From positions 6,076,001 to 6,140,000 of the forward strand of contig CAVNZM010000016.1 of the NCBI GenBank assembly GCA_963693365.1: DNA of 64,000 nucleotides, read 5' to 3'. The DNA comes from Amoebidium appalachense (lineage: Eukaryota > Ichthyosporea). The translations under genes were made by a program, and so were the position numbers. The notes under the pieces were generated by a model. It was not told the origin of the DNA. It did no database searches and saw only the letters and a program-made list of their open reading frames with translations. Each line of letters opens with the position of its first letter. Positions within the stretch are counted from its first letter, which is position 1. This document shows, in pieces, positions 23,887-36,822 of this stretch.

Positions 23887-24386
23887 TATATGCTAACAAT
23901 ATTTAACTTTAGCAGATTCCATATCTATATAGTCGGTCATAAGGATCCTAATTTACCTCGTTTGACGATTTAACTGGTATATTACTAAGTAATTAGTGTT
24001 CACAGCGATACATGACTTGTGCAGCTTGCTCTATTTATGCATCTCTAACCATGATGTCCGTTACGATTTTTAGCACTACCATTATGTGCTTACTCGATAA
24101 ACAACTATATAATACTTGCTTCTGTCACAGCTTCAACCATTTAACACGTACTCTAACATTGTCATGTTGATTACGATTATTAGAATTATCATTAGTTAAA
24201 AAGACAGAGGTGGTTACTTATTTGAGGTTACGGTGAAATGACCACATGCACTTTAACAAAGCGGGGGAGGGACGGGAGGCAAATTGTGAGAGGCGGTGGT
24301 GCTTGTGATGGTTTGGGTGTGGAGGGGGGTATGATATATGTGGCATGGGGTGGGGGGCCGGTGGGGGCTAGCAGTGGAGTGGATGC

Positions 24387-24545
<159 letters not shown>

Positions 24546-24549
24546 TTGC

Positions 24550-25053
24550 TCAGCAGTCATACCAAACACCATTGTTGCGGTATTTCATCATCATTCCATA
24601 GCGACGGCCGGTGGAACAAACCGAACTACCCCCCTGGTACTCAACGGCGTAAATGGGACCGCTCCATCCATTATAGTAGCGGCATTCGTTGTACTGCACG
24701 CACTGCTCATTTATCGCCCAATCAAAATGACCTTCGATGGAGTCGAGAATCGCCAGCGCGTTTTTGACCCCCGGAGAAAGACCCTTGCCGCGGGCTGTGT
24801 CGGCGAGCCAGTGTGCATATTCGATTTCTTTTTCCTTGAGGGTGTTTGAGGAGACGCCGGGAACACAGGAATTGATGAAACAGTCGATGTTGTCAAATTC
24901 GACCCCGTCACATCCCTTGTTGCTGAGCATTTGCATGCGGTTGCTCATCAGAGTCTGCAAGGAAGAAAGACGTAAGCACAGCGGGATGGATTAAGAGGGA
25001 TAGGAACCTAGTTGAGGGGGGGGTGAAGGGGGCCTGGGGGGGGGGGGGGGGGG

Positions 25054-25094
<41 letters not shown>

Positions 25095-26075
25095 GCTGAA
25101 GGGAAGGAGAAGGGGTTGGAAATAGTTTTAGTCACATGATGTGCCCAAGTTGCACAAGAAACTTACGATATTAGTTTCGGATTATGTAGGGAAGGTCACG
25201 GTTGTAGGCGTTGTAGGCGGCAGTGGCCCAGGTGGTGGTGATGGTGGTGGTGGGTTTGGTTGGGCAGGGGGGGGAAGGCGGGGGGGGGGGGGGGGGGGGG
25301 GGGGGGAGGAGCTTGGGAGAGAGGGGGCAAAGCCTTGGGAGGAAACAAACCGGAACCGGCTCCGGGACCCATACTCAAACACAGTGCAATAGTATGTGTT
25401 CACAGTGCCTACACCATAGTTCTCGAGTGATCAGAGGCCCTCTAATGTAGGCTTCGGTTCACGCACATAGAAAACCCGTTTATTCAGTAAGGTGCTCACC
25501 TTGAGTCCCTCCCACTTTGTGATGTCAAACCACGTCTCCCGGCCACTGCGGTACAACTTGCCCAACAAGGCATCACCAGTCTTGTATGCATCGGGCCGCC
25601 AATGTTCGTTCGTTCCGGCAGATATATAACAGTAAATCTTTTTAATCCCTTGGTCTCTGAGTGACCGAATGCGGCTTGCCGAAGAATCAAACCCGTCCAC
25701 CAAAACAACGTCTCTTCCCTTTAACTCGTCATCTTTAACCCCCCATGCGAGGTTCGCCCATCCGCCACTGGATTTAGTGTCGAACGAATCGCGATATTGC
25801 GGTTTTTCTTTTGCGGATAACTTGATATTTTTGCCGCTTGCAGGCAGCTTCTTGGCAGGTTTTTTGGCCGCCGGTTTTTTGGCGGAATTTTTGGTGGGTT
25901 TTCTCTTACCGTGGCCAGAGTTCTTTTTGGAACTACGGACGGCAATAGAGTGAATGGGCTCGAGAACCTGGTGCTCTGCCTCTGAAGCAGAAACTACACC
26001 ATTTGTACTGGCCTGAGGGGCTGCAATTGTGCATGCTGCTAAGCAGCCAAGGGTATCAATTGTTTTAATCAACAT
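24550..26075 (-). CDS. Secreted GH114-family glycosidase (polygalactosaminidase-like)
   Basis: Two exons, 26075-25500 and 24954-24550, with a GT-AG junction in phase 0 give 326 aa. Residues 1-23 look like a signal peptide (MLIKTIDTLGCLAACTIAA). Residues 48-90 are a Lys/Pro/Ala-rich basic linker. The catalytic part, about 95-326, shows the marks of the GH114 (TM1410-like) TIM barrel: RDVVLVDGFDSS (121-132), KKIYCYISAGTNEHWRPD, WFDITKWEG and CDGVEFDNIDCF (206-217). E211 and D213 are in the position of conserved acidic residues. Known members, such as fungal enzymes acting on galactosaminogalactan, cleave alpha-1,4-linked galactosamine polymers; the substrate here is inferred. Six cysteines in the C-terminal half suggest disulfides. 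The intron holds two long G runs. Confidence 0.86.
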
Positions 26076-26079
26076 TTTT

Positions 26080-27470
26080 GCAGTGAGCTTTGTACTGAGA
26101 GCTAAAAACGACCAGATGTAGAGGAAATGACACGAGCTAGTTGAAGCCTGTCACAGTGTGCAAATAGGATTGAGGGCCGGAATGTTTGCATTTGAGCATT
26201 AGTTACGCAGGCTACACAAAACACACTCGGCGCACTCAGTGGCTGCTGATAAAGCTTATCAATGCGTATATAGAGAACGGTGATGAGTTGCATCCTGAGC
26301 AGAGTGGCAGTGTGATGATCCCGGGATGAGGGCGGGGCTTTTATCTTTTATGACTTCCAGGCGTCTTGAATTGTACGAGCCGCAGAGTTATTCATTAGGT
26401 GAATAAAAACGGCCATGATCATGCTCGGACAGGCTACAAACCCTGCCAGGATAGATTTGACATCAGCTACCGTGTGGCCGTTCGAGATGAATGACTAATA
26501 TGATGTGTGTGCCGGAATGTCTAGTAAACAAATCATGTAAATCCAACTTACTTCGTACTTCGTACAGTTTTTTTTCTTTGTGGGGTGTGCCCATGGATAG
26601 TTTAACTAGGTGGTGCGTACAGTAGCTCAGAATCAAATGAAGAAGTATCCGGATCGATCAGCATCATTTTCTGTAGAATCTGTACACGCCGATCATTTGG
26701 GTGGTGCTCGAGAGTAAAGTTTGCTTTAGGCTACGGCCCGGACAACTGCCTCTTTCTATTTTTGATGCCAATTGTCAACCCCTGTTCTCACTTACATAAA
26801 CATCAGCACACACGTACACGTGTAAAAAAGCTAGTATCTTTCCTTGCTATAGGTTTATCTCCGTGCACGTGAAAGCATCCGATATGGAAATTCGAAGTTG
26901 CAATTGGGACTTTGAACTGCAGTGCAGGAACAGACACAGGCCACCGTTCGAATTCCACTGAGGACGTTCGGAGAACACTTTGAACTCTGATCAAACCATT
27001 ATTTAGGGGTTAATTTAATACTTTCTTGCATCCAAAAAACGTTGCCCTACAGCAATTGTTTACACTCCACATGCTACTACATACAACAATAAGTTTCCGG
27101 ACAGGCAGAACAACGTTTTCCGGGAGGCTGTTAACGTTTCTTCAGAGATGTTTTTACAAACAAGATAATCGATTGTGATTGGCGCCCTGGATTCCCGGTC
27201 TATTAACCAGAACCAATCAGATGAGTTGTTGTGGTTCGCGGATTCAATGATTCCAAAAAACAGATCATTTATACTGCAATTTACGTTCATGTCAAGAAAT
27301 ATCAGAAGCGCAACTATAGTGGTTAAAACACGATCAAAACCAACTGGATTATTAACAATATCGTATTATTAGAGTTTTTTTCTCTTTGAAAATTATGCTT
27401 TTTATAGCAGCAATGTATACACACAGCATTGTTTAGCTGAAAATGTAGATTTGCAAAAACGGGTCTCGAT
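26080..27470. other. Intergenic, mixed composition, no gene seen
   Basis: Ordinary unique-looking sequence upstream of the glycosidase gene, with no long frame and no tandem repeat. It contains several CCAAT-like ATTGG motifs, which would fit a promoter region, but none is diagnostic. Confidence 0.55.
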
Positions 27471-27606
27471 TTTATTGAACCCCCCAAAACCCAAGAAAGG
27501 CAATTTTGGCTACCGTTGATTGGTTTTCGATCTGCATTCCTAAAAATCCCGCACTGCCAGGTTTATAATTTGGCCGATTCCTATTGGCTTTTTTCCTTTG
27601 GGGCCT

Positions 27607-27610
<4 letters not shown>

Positions 27611-27645
<35 letters not shown>

Positions 27646-27690
27646 TACACACACACACAGACACACACCATCCCACACACACACACGCCA

Positions 27691-27748
<58 letters not shown>

Positions 27749-27768
27749 ACATACACGCGCACACACAC
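27611..27768. repeat. (CA)n arrays
   Basis: Two CA arrays separated by CATCCCACAC-type sequence. Confidence 0.95.
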
Positions 27769-27905
27769 GAAGCTGAACTTCAGTGTTGAACACAGTGTGC
27801 TTCTGTATGCGCCTGCACGAAGACTACAGGGAACTTAAGATATACAACGACATGTTACAGTGGGACTTTAAATGCACGAAACATGGGGCAGCGGCAACAA
27901 CAACC

Positions 27906-27926
27906 CTCCCCCCCCCCCCCCCCCCC

Positions 27927-27995
<69 letters not shown>

Positions 27996-27996
27996 A
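27906..27996. repeat. C homopolymer of about 90 bp
   Basis: An almost pure C tract with a single T near its start, followed by (CAC)n. It is the longest near-pure homopolymer in the window. Confidence 0.95.
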
Positions 27997-28185
27997 CCAC
28001 CACCACCCCACCTCACCTTCCCCCCTCCCTCACCTACGACGACGACCACCACCACCCTAATTATACCTGGAGATTTAGCCGGGAAACCTGACATCCAAGT
28101 TCAGCACTTCTAATTAATGGATCCACCCCCTCCCCCACTTTCCCGTCTCCTCCACCCCCTCCCCCCTCCTCCCCCCGCGCCGCCG

Positions 28186-28261
28186 TCACAGTCACTGTAG
28201 TAAGGGGGACTACGATCTGATGTCGAACCATCAGATCGTAGTCCCCCTACAGTGACTGTGA
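28186..28261. repeat. Long near-perfect inverted repeat (hairpin)
   Basis: The left arm, 28186-28222, and the right arm, 28229-28261, are reverse complements over 33 bp with no mismatch. The left arm has a 4-nt bulge (TAAG at about 28201-28204), and the loop is the 6 nt TCGAAC. The arms begin TCACAGTCACTGTAG and end GATCTGATG. Perfect arms with such a short loop suggest a recent fold-back event, a small-RNA precursor or an assembly fold-back. The sequence does not decide which. Confidence 0.9.
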
Positions 28262-29425
28262 ACCTACCACCCCACCCGGAATGCAAGCAGTACCACCCAT
28301 CACCCAGGGCTGGATCGGTAGAGGACAGTGCTGCAGGGTTATTATACCCTCCCACCCGCAAGGGACCACCACCCCTGCGGCCCGAGACACCCTATTGGCC
28401 AATTTGTCTGTATATTTGAGTTTTTCTTTGAGTATATATATATGGAAACCTAGATGTAGGACACTATACCCAGACCTCCACACAACACACAAACACAAAG
28501 ACCACAAACCTATAGCAGCCACCTGTAGGAAGAAACGAATCACACTGCCTAGCGCAACCCCCCCCCCCCCCCCCCCCCCCCCCCCAACCCACCCACCCAC
28601 ACCCTGCCAGCTTGCCCCGAATGCAAACACATACACCGGAAAGTAGAAGTGCAACGCGGGCCACACCACCTATATAGAAAAATAACCACCACCACATAGC
28701 TATACACGATATGGAATACCAAACATACCCCAACACCCCAAACCCCATAGCCCTACCACACTACGTTGAATCCCCCTCACCAAAAAGGGGAAATTTCATA
28801 ACCGCACCCCCCTAGTCTTTGAAATCTTTAACATCTAGCACAAGCTCAACTCCTTTAGCCCCATTGTTCTGCCATGTCTGTTTGATGGGCTCAGTCTAGA
28901 AAGTAGGTGTATAGGTCTCCTGGGGCTGGTACCCACCAAAAGGCAGTGGTGCTGAATACGACATTAATAAAACGTTCAAACCCTCCCCCCCCCCCCCCCC
29001 CCCAACCCCCTCCCCCCCTCCCCCCTTCCTCTCTCCCCCCCCCCCCCTCCTCCCTTCCTCTTTCCCCTCCCCCCCCCCCCCCCCCTTCCCCCTCCCCCTC
29101 CGGCATCCCTCCAATCTTTCCTTTATTGACGGCAGGATGTGTTGGCACTGTGTAGGACGGACTGTTACAGTACACCTCCGGATCGCTGTGTGACCGGGAC
29201 CGGACTCCGAGTGCTGCATGATGCTGCATGGTATGGAACCCCGGAACATTACTTTTGTCCCGTGCAGTGACATCTTGCGAATCCATGTTGTGCGTACTAA
29301 AATTGCAGAAAACAACAGCAAGGTGGATGTGTGCACTTGATTTGGTGGTGGTGGTGGTACGCGGTGGTGGTGGTGGTGGCAGGGGCAGGGGAGGGGGGGG
29401 GGGGGGGGGGGGAGGGGGCCTTTGT

Positions 29426-29458
<33 letters not shown>

Positions 29459-29650
29459 AAATGCCTTCTCGTTACATTGTGGGGTGGGGGCGGGGTAAGG
29501 TGTGGCCCCTCGGAGGTGCAGGGGGGTAGTGTCAATGCCACAAGAACGTGTGCCTAATTTCAGCGGGCGTCTACGTGTTGAGTTAAACTTTATGAGGCTA
29601 CATACGTATTCCATTCGAAGTGTAGGAAAGAAAAACTGAGATGCCAATCA
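28262..29650. other. C/A-rich sequence with unassigned open stretches
   Basis: 28.26-28.85 kb is unusually poor in G on the plus strand. On the minus strand an open stretch at 29300-29105 encodes MDSQDVTARDKSNVPGFHTM and onward, and another, 28978-28891, encodes FINVVFSTTAFWWVPAPGD and ends in a stop. They share a frame across C/G-run DNA but lack good splice sites, so I do not call a gene. Confidence 0.35.
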
Positions 29651-29701
29651 CCAAGGTCCCCTTTGCCCCCCCCCCCCCCACCCCCCCCCCCCCCCTCCCT
29701 T

Positions 29702-29767
<66 letters not shown>

Positions 29768-30551
29768 TATGCGTTTGAATACCAGTGGGATGTATTTCAA
29801 GTTGAAGCATGTGACTCAAGGAAGACCCGGGTTGTGAAATCAGACGGCGGGATTGAGAGGTAAAAAAAAAAATGGGATACTCAAATTGAACGTTCTGTCC
29901 AAAACCCCCGAAAGTTTCTAAAAACATAAGCACATGACACTGAAGTTTTGTGTGGAGGGGCCCTGCCAGACTGGGGGGGGTGTTGTTGTTGTTGTTGTTG
30001 TTGTTGAGAATTTTCAAGAGGAAGGTGATTGAATGTTTAGTCGAGGGAGAAAGAGGAAACGGGCGTGGCTACGGAAATTTGATCACTGTGTACTCGTGTG
30101 CTTGTATTTATTCAGGTATTCGTAGGTTTCAAATTTACGTTGGTACGAAGTAATGCATCTATGCAGGCCCAAAAGCCACACCATCTTCCTTACCAAAACA
30201 CATGCTTCAGTTCTTAATGAAGAAGGGGGGGGGGGGGGGGGGGGGGGAGGGAGAGGGGGGGGGGGGGGTTCAAAGTTGATGAATGGAAGGCTCTAGGATC
30301 CGAAAATGAGGGCCGTCAATTGCACTGCAGCTGAGCCACCAAGGAGACCAACTTGTGACACTGTAGTATGCATTTGAGAATAGTTTATTTAGAAGTCATA
30401 ATCACAATCAAATTGGTGTAATCTGTCTAGCTAAGCCCTAAGTCAATGATATGGCAAACGCACCATATACCAGTGAATTATCTCTGTTCAGACATGTTGA
30501 GTGGTGAAGGCTTGGCGGCCTGATCCCAAATTCATGTACTTTACACAGCTT

Positions 30552-30553
<2 letters not shown>

Positions 30554-30631
<78 letters not shown>

Positions 30632-30683
30632 ACACTCAAACACTCTCCCCTTGTCCCCTCCTTTTTTTTTTTTTTTTTTTTTT
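30554..30683. repeat. C run, (CA)n, then T run
   Basis: A C homopolymer of about 64 bp, a short CA array and a T homopolymer of about 26 bp. A second T run of about 26 bp lies at 30819-30844. Confidence 0.95.
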
Positions 30684-30816
30684 TTTGATGGAGACGAAGC
30701 TTCGAAATGAAGAAATAAAGAAAGGACGGAAGACATGACAATTAATTGGAGAAGGAAAGAAGCTTCGAACAAGAACTTCCAGGGGGGTTGGGGGTTGGGG
30801 AGGTGAGAAAAAAACG

Positions 30817-30849
<33 letters not shown>

Positions 30850-32044
30850 TAAATAATAATAATAATAAAAAAGCATCGTAACAGGGACACGCATTCAATA
30901 CCTCTGCAATGTAAATGCGTACAAGAATGGCAGCTCCTATGAGCGAACCAAGTGATCACCTCCAATATCAAATGTTGAAATTCAAAGCACTCATTATAAT
31001 TTTTTTATTATTATTTAAAGTCTTTTTCAGTACCGCTGCCTAGTGGTGGGCACAAGCCCCATAGGAAGTATATACCTACGTTCCAGACTGAGCTCGTCAT
31101 ACAGACATGGCAAAACGAATTTACAAAACAAAATTATGAAAAAAAATAATTGGGCAGCGTTGCAGGTGTGCCTATATATGACTCTGGGCCGTTTGATCAT
31201 GCTACTATGTGCATGCCTGTCACGGAGGAGGTGGTGGTGGTATGTCTGTGTGTGTTTGTTTGGTGTACCTCATTGTTTATGTATCACTGACACAAACGTT
31301 AATAATGTGCCCCGGCCACAGTGTGGGCACGTGCATCAACTTGCTCACATGTGCACATTGAAATGAGGTGAGGTGCGCAGCAACAACACACGGAGAAGTT
31401 TTGCCTACCCACGAGCGAGAATTGGAGAAGAAAAACCACAGAGTCAGTTACCATCACCATGTTAGGGGGTTTTTTTTTTTTTGGACATCATGCTACGCAC
31501 ACCTAATGAGTTGCCAATGGTACCCCATTATAAGGTTTAGGCCCTACTACCAAAGATATAAGGCTCACCTGACCACAAGTACTTTCACGTGAGTACATAG
31601 AAGCACAGAGCACAACACGGAACGCTTGCAGATGCGCACACACAGCAGCAATTTTAGAGCTATGTAGACGCGCGAAGAGATAGCTGTCAGGCAACGACAT
31701 AACGAGAATGTCCGGGGGTGAAACCTTCAGTTCCTATCAAGCCAGAAATAAACACGAGGAGCTAAACCAGTGACGTCTGTTTGGTTATTATTAGCTGCTT
31801 TAGAAATTCATTGCAGGGCTTGCTTGATGCAACTGTTTTCTCTTACACACACATGGCCATGCCTACCACATTCGAGTCGTTCGCAGCCAAGTTTAACGTT
31901 AAAGCACAAACACGGAACTAATCCCTTATCGCTAGTAAAGGGGCAAGGCGGTTCAAAACACTGCACTGGCGCGCATGTGCTCGCACACGCGGACACACGA
32001 ACACACCCAGCCTGCAGACAGGCACGCGCAGGAATCATCCACAC

Positions 32045-32152
32045 CTGTTCCCGTCTGTGCACCACATCTTCCAGCAGGTCTACCGCCGTTTGAATGGGCA
32101 GCACATGACCCAGGGGTATTTGCAGCCAAAGGTTTGTATAAAGGGGGTTTCC
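32045..32152 (-). CDS. Probable internal exon of an unidentified gene
   Basis: A 36-codon stretch, phase 0 at both ends, sits between a TTCTAG acceptor and a CAG|GTGTGG donor. It encodes GNPLYTNLWLQIPLGHVLPI followed by QTAVDLLEDVVHRREQ, which has the look of real coding sequence with an amphipathic helix at the end. I cannot identify the family or connect neighbouring exons. A possible continuation lies at about 31910. Confidence 0.4.
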
Positions 32153-32999
32153 CTAGAATAATGACCGGGAATATGAATGTGAAAGGCCTTTTTGCGCATG
32201 TGGGGCTGAAAAAAAGGACACCAGCATCACGTGTGATGGACGAGTGACCGCACCGTTTCACAGTTCCAGTTGAATCTCCCGCCTTCGATCTTGCTGAACT
32301 AAGGAATCTGAAGCCCAAAGACTACTATGATTGATTACCAATCAATGCTTGCTTCTATTAGATTAATGTCATCTACCAATCAGACACTTGCGCAACCAGC
32401 CCAAGAACCAATCATCAAAAGCCATCCTGATACATTCCAGATTTAACACACACCGCACCCACAGGCACGGAGCAGGTTCACATTTGCAACACGGTGTAAA
32501 TATATGTTTTAAATCGATGCAAACACACATAAAAAGATCTCGACATCCTAAATACTCTTTCAAAACATTTGAACATAATTTGCTTGCATTTCCATATACC
32601 ATTTGCCATCATGTTGATTACCGATGGTCACCGCAAATTCACTCAGATTAGTCAGCCAATTGAAACTCGGTTCGGAATGCCTGTGGAAGGCACAAGAATG
32701 CCGGAATAATGCTTAGTTCGCATTGGCGGTGACTTGGCTCATCGTGGGGTCATCGGCTGTCGTTGTAGCATAGTAGTGCTATTATTGGGTAGATATCACT
32801 ATAATCTATTGTCCATTTTTATGGTAAGGATCTCGGAGGCATCACCTAAACCCTTATCTCGAAATCAAAATGTATCAGGAATCCAATCCGGAAAGTACTT
32901 ATTGGGGTTTACGCAAAAGTACTTATTTCCAAGTTGATTTCCAAAGCTTAGGCATATGAGCTTTTCAAACATACCTGAGTATATTTTACTAACATAATT

Positions 33000-33031
<32 letters not shown>

Positions 33032-33369
33032 GCTGTATACGAAAAAAAAAATTATTCGAACAATCAAACGGGCCTTATGCGAGACTACGTGATATCTTTA
33101 GTACACCACTGACGGGCTGAGGCTAGAGCCGCTCAGATTCCGCAAAGTTTCAAACTCGCGAGTTCTAAGTAATTGAAGCGAAAGAATGTGAGCCAAGGGG
33201 TTTAGGGTGAAGGTAGGTGGGCTACCGTTCATTCCGTTATAACCACATGGTCAACACCACACAGCTCAGAAATCTACAGTTTGGTGAAACACTGAAAAGG
33301 TGACCTTTGAACGACGGTTATAACCTCTGTATAAGTTCTGTTAACGTGTTAACATACAAATTTACCATC

Positions 33370-33975
33370 ATGAATTCCCTCGTGAATGTTTCCTTGTCTT
33401 CCGGCCTTGCCCAGACAGTGGGCAGATACGCGGTTGTGCCATGTGCGATGGCGGCCAGGCAAGCAGGCACCATCATCTACAAACGATGGGCACACAAGCA
33501 GACACAAGCCACGACCAACACACCAACCAAGAGCGTGACAACGAACACGAACAGTCAGGCAGTCGCACCGATGGGTGATGCCGACAAGTTCGACCAAGCA
33601 TTCGCAGCGATATTCGTAACAAACTTCCGCACAGCAAACCCCGTGCCAAAACACGTTTCTGCGCAGCAGATCGAGGAAACCCTCTCTTGTGCGGAGAGCT
33701 TGGGCATTTCCAAAACCGACGTTATGTATCTCTTCGAAGACAACGTGAAATGGAATCTGGACCGCTTGACCCCCGCACAGCTGTCGGAGGTATCCTGGTC
33801 TCTGTTCCAAGTTGGGGAGGAGGCTTCAGATCTTCAGGCCTCAATCCTTCAGCAGGCCCTTAAACAGGCAGAGTCGTTCAACCCTGAGGAGTTGAACAAG
33901 ATTAAGTACGTTAACCTTACCGGCGCTAGGTTGAATGCGGGATCCGTGTTCTCCACGGTTGCCCCTGCTCACTAG
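33370..33975 (+). CDS. Unknown protein with likely mitochondrial presequence
   Basis: A single plus-strand frame of 201 aa from ATG 33370. An in-frame ATG lies upstream at 33307, but 33370 is preferred because the presequence then starts cleanly. Residues 1-45 (MNSLVNVSLSSGLAQTVGRY and onward) have Arg, Lys and Ser but no acid, as in mitochondrial targeting sequences. A Thr/Asn/Gln-rich linker follows. The C-terminal 110 residues look all-helical and include NLDRLTPAQLSEVSWSLFQV, which loosely recalls FAST/OPR-type helical repeats (LTP..LS...W...). That is only a resemblance. An AATAAA-like polyadenylation signal lies at about 34112-34117, 140 bp downstream. It is intronless, with even codon usage and no repeat-derived content. 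Confidence 0.6.
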   Translation: MNSLVNVSLSSGLAQTVGRYAVVPCAMAARQAGTIIYKRWAHKQTQATTNTPTKSVTTNTNSQAVAPMGDADKFDQAFAAIFVTNFRTANPVPKHVSAQQIEETLSCAESLGISKTDVMYLFEDNVKWNLDRLTPAQLSEVSWSLFQVGEEASDLQASILQQALKQAESFNPEELNKIKYVNLTGARLNAGSVFSTVAPAH

Positions 33976-34199
33976 AGTTGAAAACATATGTGCGAATGAC
34001 GAGAAAGGAACACGTGTATATTCTATACGAAGGTTTGAAAGACCCATAATGCTAGATCTGTGAGGCATGGCACGAATGGCTTTGATGAATACAACAGGAT
34101 CTTAAGATTAGAAAATAAAATCTAAGAATGCCGTGGAGTCCTGGTGACAACGGTCAAAACATGACACGTAAGCTGCCAGTACTTGTGCTTTGTCAAATA

Positions 34200-34795
34200 T
34201 ATGTCTGCTAAACCCGATGCCTGCAACAAGACATCGTTAGTTCGAAGCAGGGATGCCTATCTGCGCACAATATGGACAAAAGTGCAAACATCACACCTAA
34301 ATCACACACTTGCACTCCTTTTAACGCATTCACCTCTGAGCCAAGGCATGCCATCCCTCCCCCTTTCCCCCCCCTCCCCCCTTCCCATCCTGCCCTCGGG
34401 GCATTTTTCACCACCTACAGCCCGGCGATCCATCTATGCCCGAATAGTACTCCTATATACAAACACTTCATCCCCCCCCCCCCCCCCCCCCCCCCCTTCT
34501 CCGCCCCCTTCCCTCCCTTCTCCCCTCGGATACCCCTTTCGCGCCTCCTTGGTGTACCTTTACGCTGCACACGCCCCCCCCCCCCCCCCCCCTTCCCCCC
34601 CCCCACGTGCACCCAAACCAAAAAAATAGAAGAAGCATTCACAAACATGTATTATGTCGTCGAAGTCAAACACCCGAGTTATGTTTGATCGGATTGTCCG
34701 TGGATGGAAACGGTAAAAACTCACCACCGCGACGTGTCTCCGCTACTACGGTTAGGAGGCGGAGGGGCGGCAGGCGGGACGGGGGGGGGGGGGGG

Positions 34796-34843
<48 letters not shown>

Positions 34844-35136
34844 CGAGAAAGAGAGAACGGGGCGGGGGGGAGGGGGGAGGGGGGGAGAGGGGGGAGAGAG
34901 AGAGGGTTGGGGAAGGGGGGAGGAGAGGGGGCTGGCTAAGATCGAATATGAGAATACCGAAGCCGGAGAGAAAGAGCCCGGGAGAGGGAGGACGGGGGAC
35001 GGGGGAGGGGAGAGGGGGGTTTGGGGGGGTGGGGGGGGGGGGGGGGGGGGGGGGGGATTAGAATGAGGTCAAGAATACCGTTTTTTTTTGGTAGTTAACC
35101 GGTCACAGTGGCGGTTCCGCACTAGAGCTTTTCTTA

Positions 35137-35180
<44 letters not shown>

Positions 35181-35231
35181 GGTTCCTTTTGGCAGCCTCA
35201 AAGTTTTTTTTTTCTTTTGGCAGCCTCAAAG

Positions 35232-35263
<32 letters not shown>

Positions 35264-35272
35264 TTTTTTTGG

Positions 35273-35315
<43 letters not shown>

Positions 35316-36360
35316 AAACGGATGATCCTGCCAGCTGTGGTGCCATTCACAAGTCACTCGAAACAGGAACTCCTCTTTCTCTTTTAATTCTACGCGTTTC
35401 ATAATGAGCGTGACATAGCTCATATAGCTGTTATCGATAAAGATCATGATTGGCCAGTTGGTGTACGTAGTTTACAACCTACATTTGTTTTTTGCGCAAA
35501 ACACACTGCTGTGAGAACTTCAAGACTAGCCACCCACAAAAATGCAAGCGCTGATTTCTGATTGGCTATGGTTAATGTCATATTGAGTACACTCATAACC
35601 AGTACTAGTGCAATGCATAGTGTTTTCTGTAGTAACCCCATTCCGAGGCACAAGAACTATTCATCATTAGATCTGTAGCAAGAGTAATTTGCAGGCACCC
35701 AGAGATTTTTACAGACTAAGAACTATAGGAGAAGTGTAGCCATTGTCACGGTGACCCCCCCCCCCCCCCCCCCCCCCCCTGCTCCCCCTCCCCTGCCGCT
35801 TCCTCGGGGACCCTCCCTCCCCACTCCTACCCCCCCCTCCCCGCGCACCCTCCTTTCCCCTTTTCCCACCCATACTTTTAAATGGTTTCACTCGTCAGGT
35901 GAATAGCAAGACGAATAGAGGCTCCGGTGAGTACCTGTACTATCTAATGATAGTAACAAGTACGGTTATGCACCACGTTAGTATTGAATGTTCTCATAAC
36001 TGTTTTCCGCACTGTGATTATCCTCGTCAATCACGTGTTGGTAACTCCAGGGAATCATTTAATCTCCTTCCCTGCCCCCTCCGGGACTCCCCTCCTCCCC
36101 CCACCCCCCTCCCCACCCAACTCATCTCCCCTCCCCACTCCCTTGTCCCCGCCGTGCCCCCCCCCCCCACCTTCGTTCCTCCCATCCACTAGTCTTCAAA
36201 ATATTTGGGTTCACTGCATTGTTTTTGCATCACTCGATCCTCGATTCTGTGCGCTGTAATTCTATGTGGATGATATATCGTAGTGTCTATAGGACATAAA
36301 AACATCCTACCTCCTACCCCTCTCCCCCTACTCCCCCCCCCATCTCTCCCCCCCACCCAG

Positions 36361-36413
<53 letters not shown>

Positions 36414-36520
36414 AAACAAAAAACAAAAACAAAAAAACACACAATCACATATCTATCCCTCTTTTTTTCTCTGATGGGCAGGAGGGATAAGCAGGGGCAA
36501 GCAAGAAATTTTATGCGCGG
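34200..36520. other. Repeat-rich stretch without a gene
   Basis: It contains G, C and T homopolymer blocks (34478-34496, 34789-34843, 35034-35056, 35143-35177, 35236-35314, 35757-35779) and a (CA)n array at 36364-36408. An 18-bp GGCAGCCTCAAAGTTTTT motif is directly repeated at about 35191 and 35219. I see no coding sequence. Confidence 0.6.
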
Positions 36521-36747
36521 TGCACAATGTGCGAGCATGCGACTGTGTGCACTTGCCCGTTCAATGGGTGTGCGCTGAACCTGTGTGCTTATGTGGTGAC
36601 TTGTGATGGTTGTGTTTGCTGAGACTCCGTAAGCCTGTGCCCCGCGTGTCCGAACGTATATGCGCGCATGCTCGTGTATGTGTGCTAGTTGCGCACATTG
36701 CGCATGAAGGTGTGCCTATGTGTGTGTACATTGTCCGCAGACATACT

Positions 36748-36783
<36 letters not shown>

Positions 36784-36822
36784 GGGGGAGGGAGGGGAGG
36801 GAGTCTGCGCAGAACAGCGAGA

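Larger units (their letters stand above)
29790..33300. other. Large stretch without a confident gene
   Basis: Apart from the exon candidate at 32045-32152 and homopolymer/CA blocks at 30.2, 30.55 and 30.8 kb, I see no gene. 31-33.3 kb is AT-richer unique sequence, with a short (TA)n block at about 33000-33026. Confidence 0.5.

Noticed and set aside
34415-35066. Gly-rich frames on both strands
   Set aside because: They arise from G/C homopolymers and GGGA repeats and have no start context or conserved motif.
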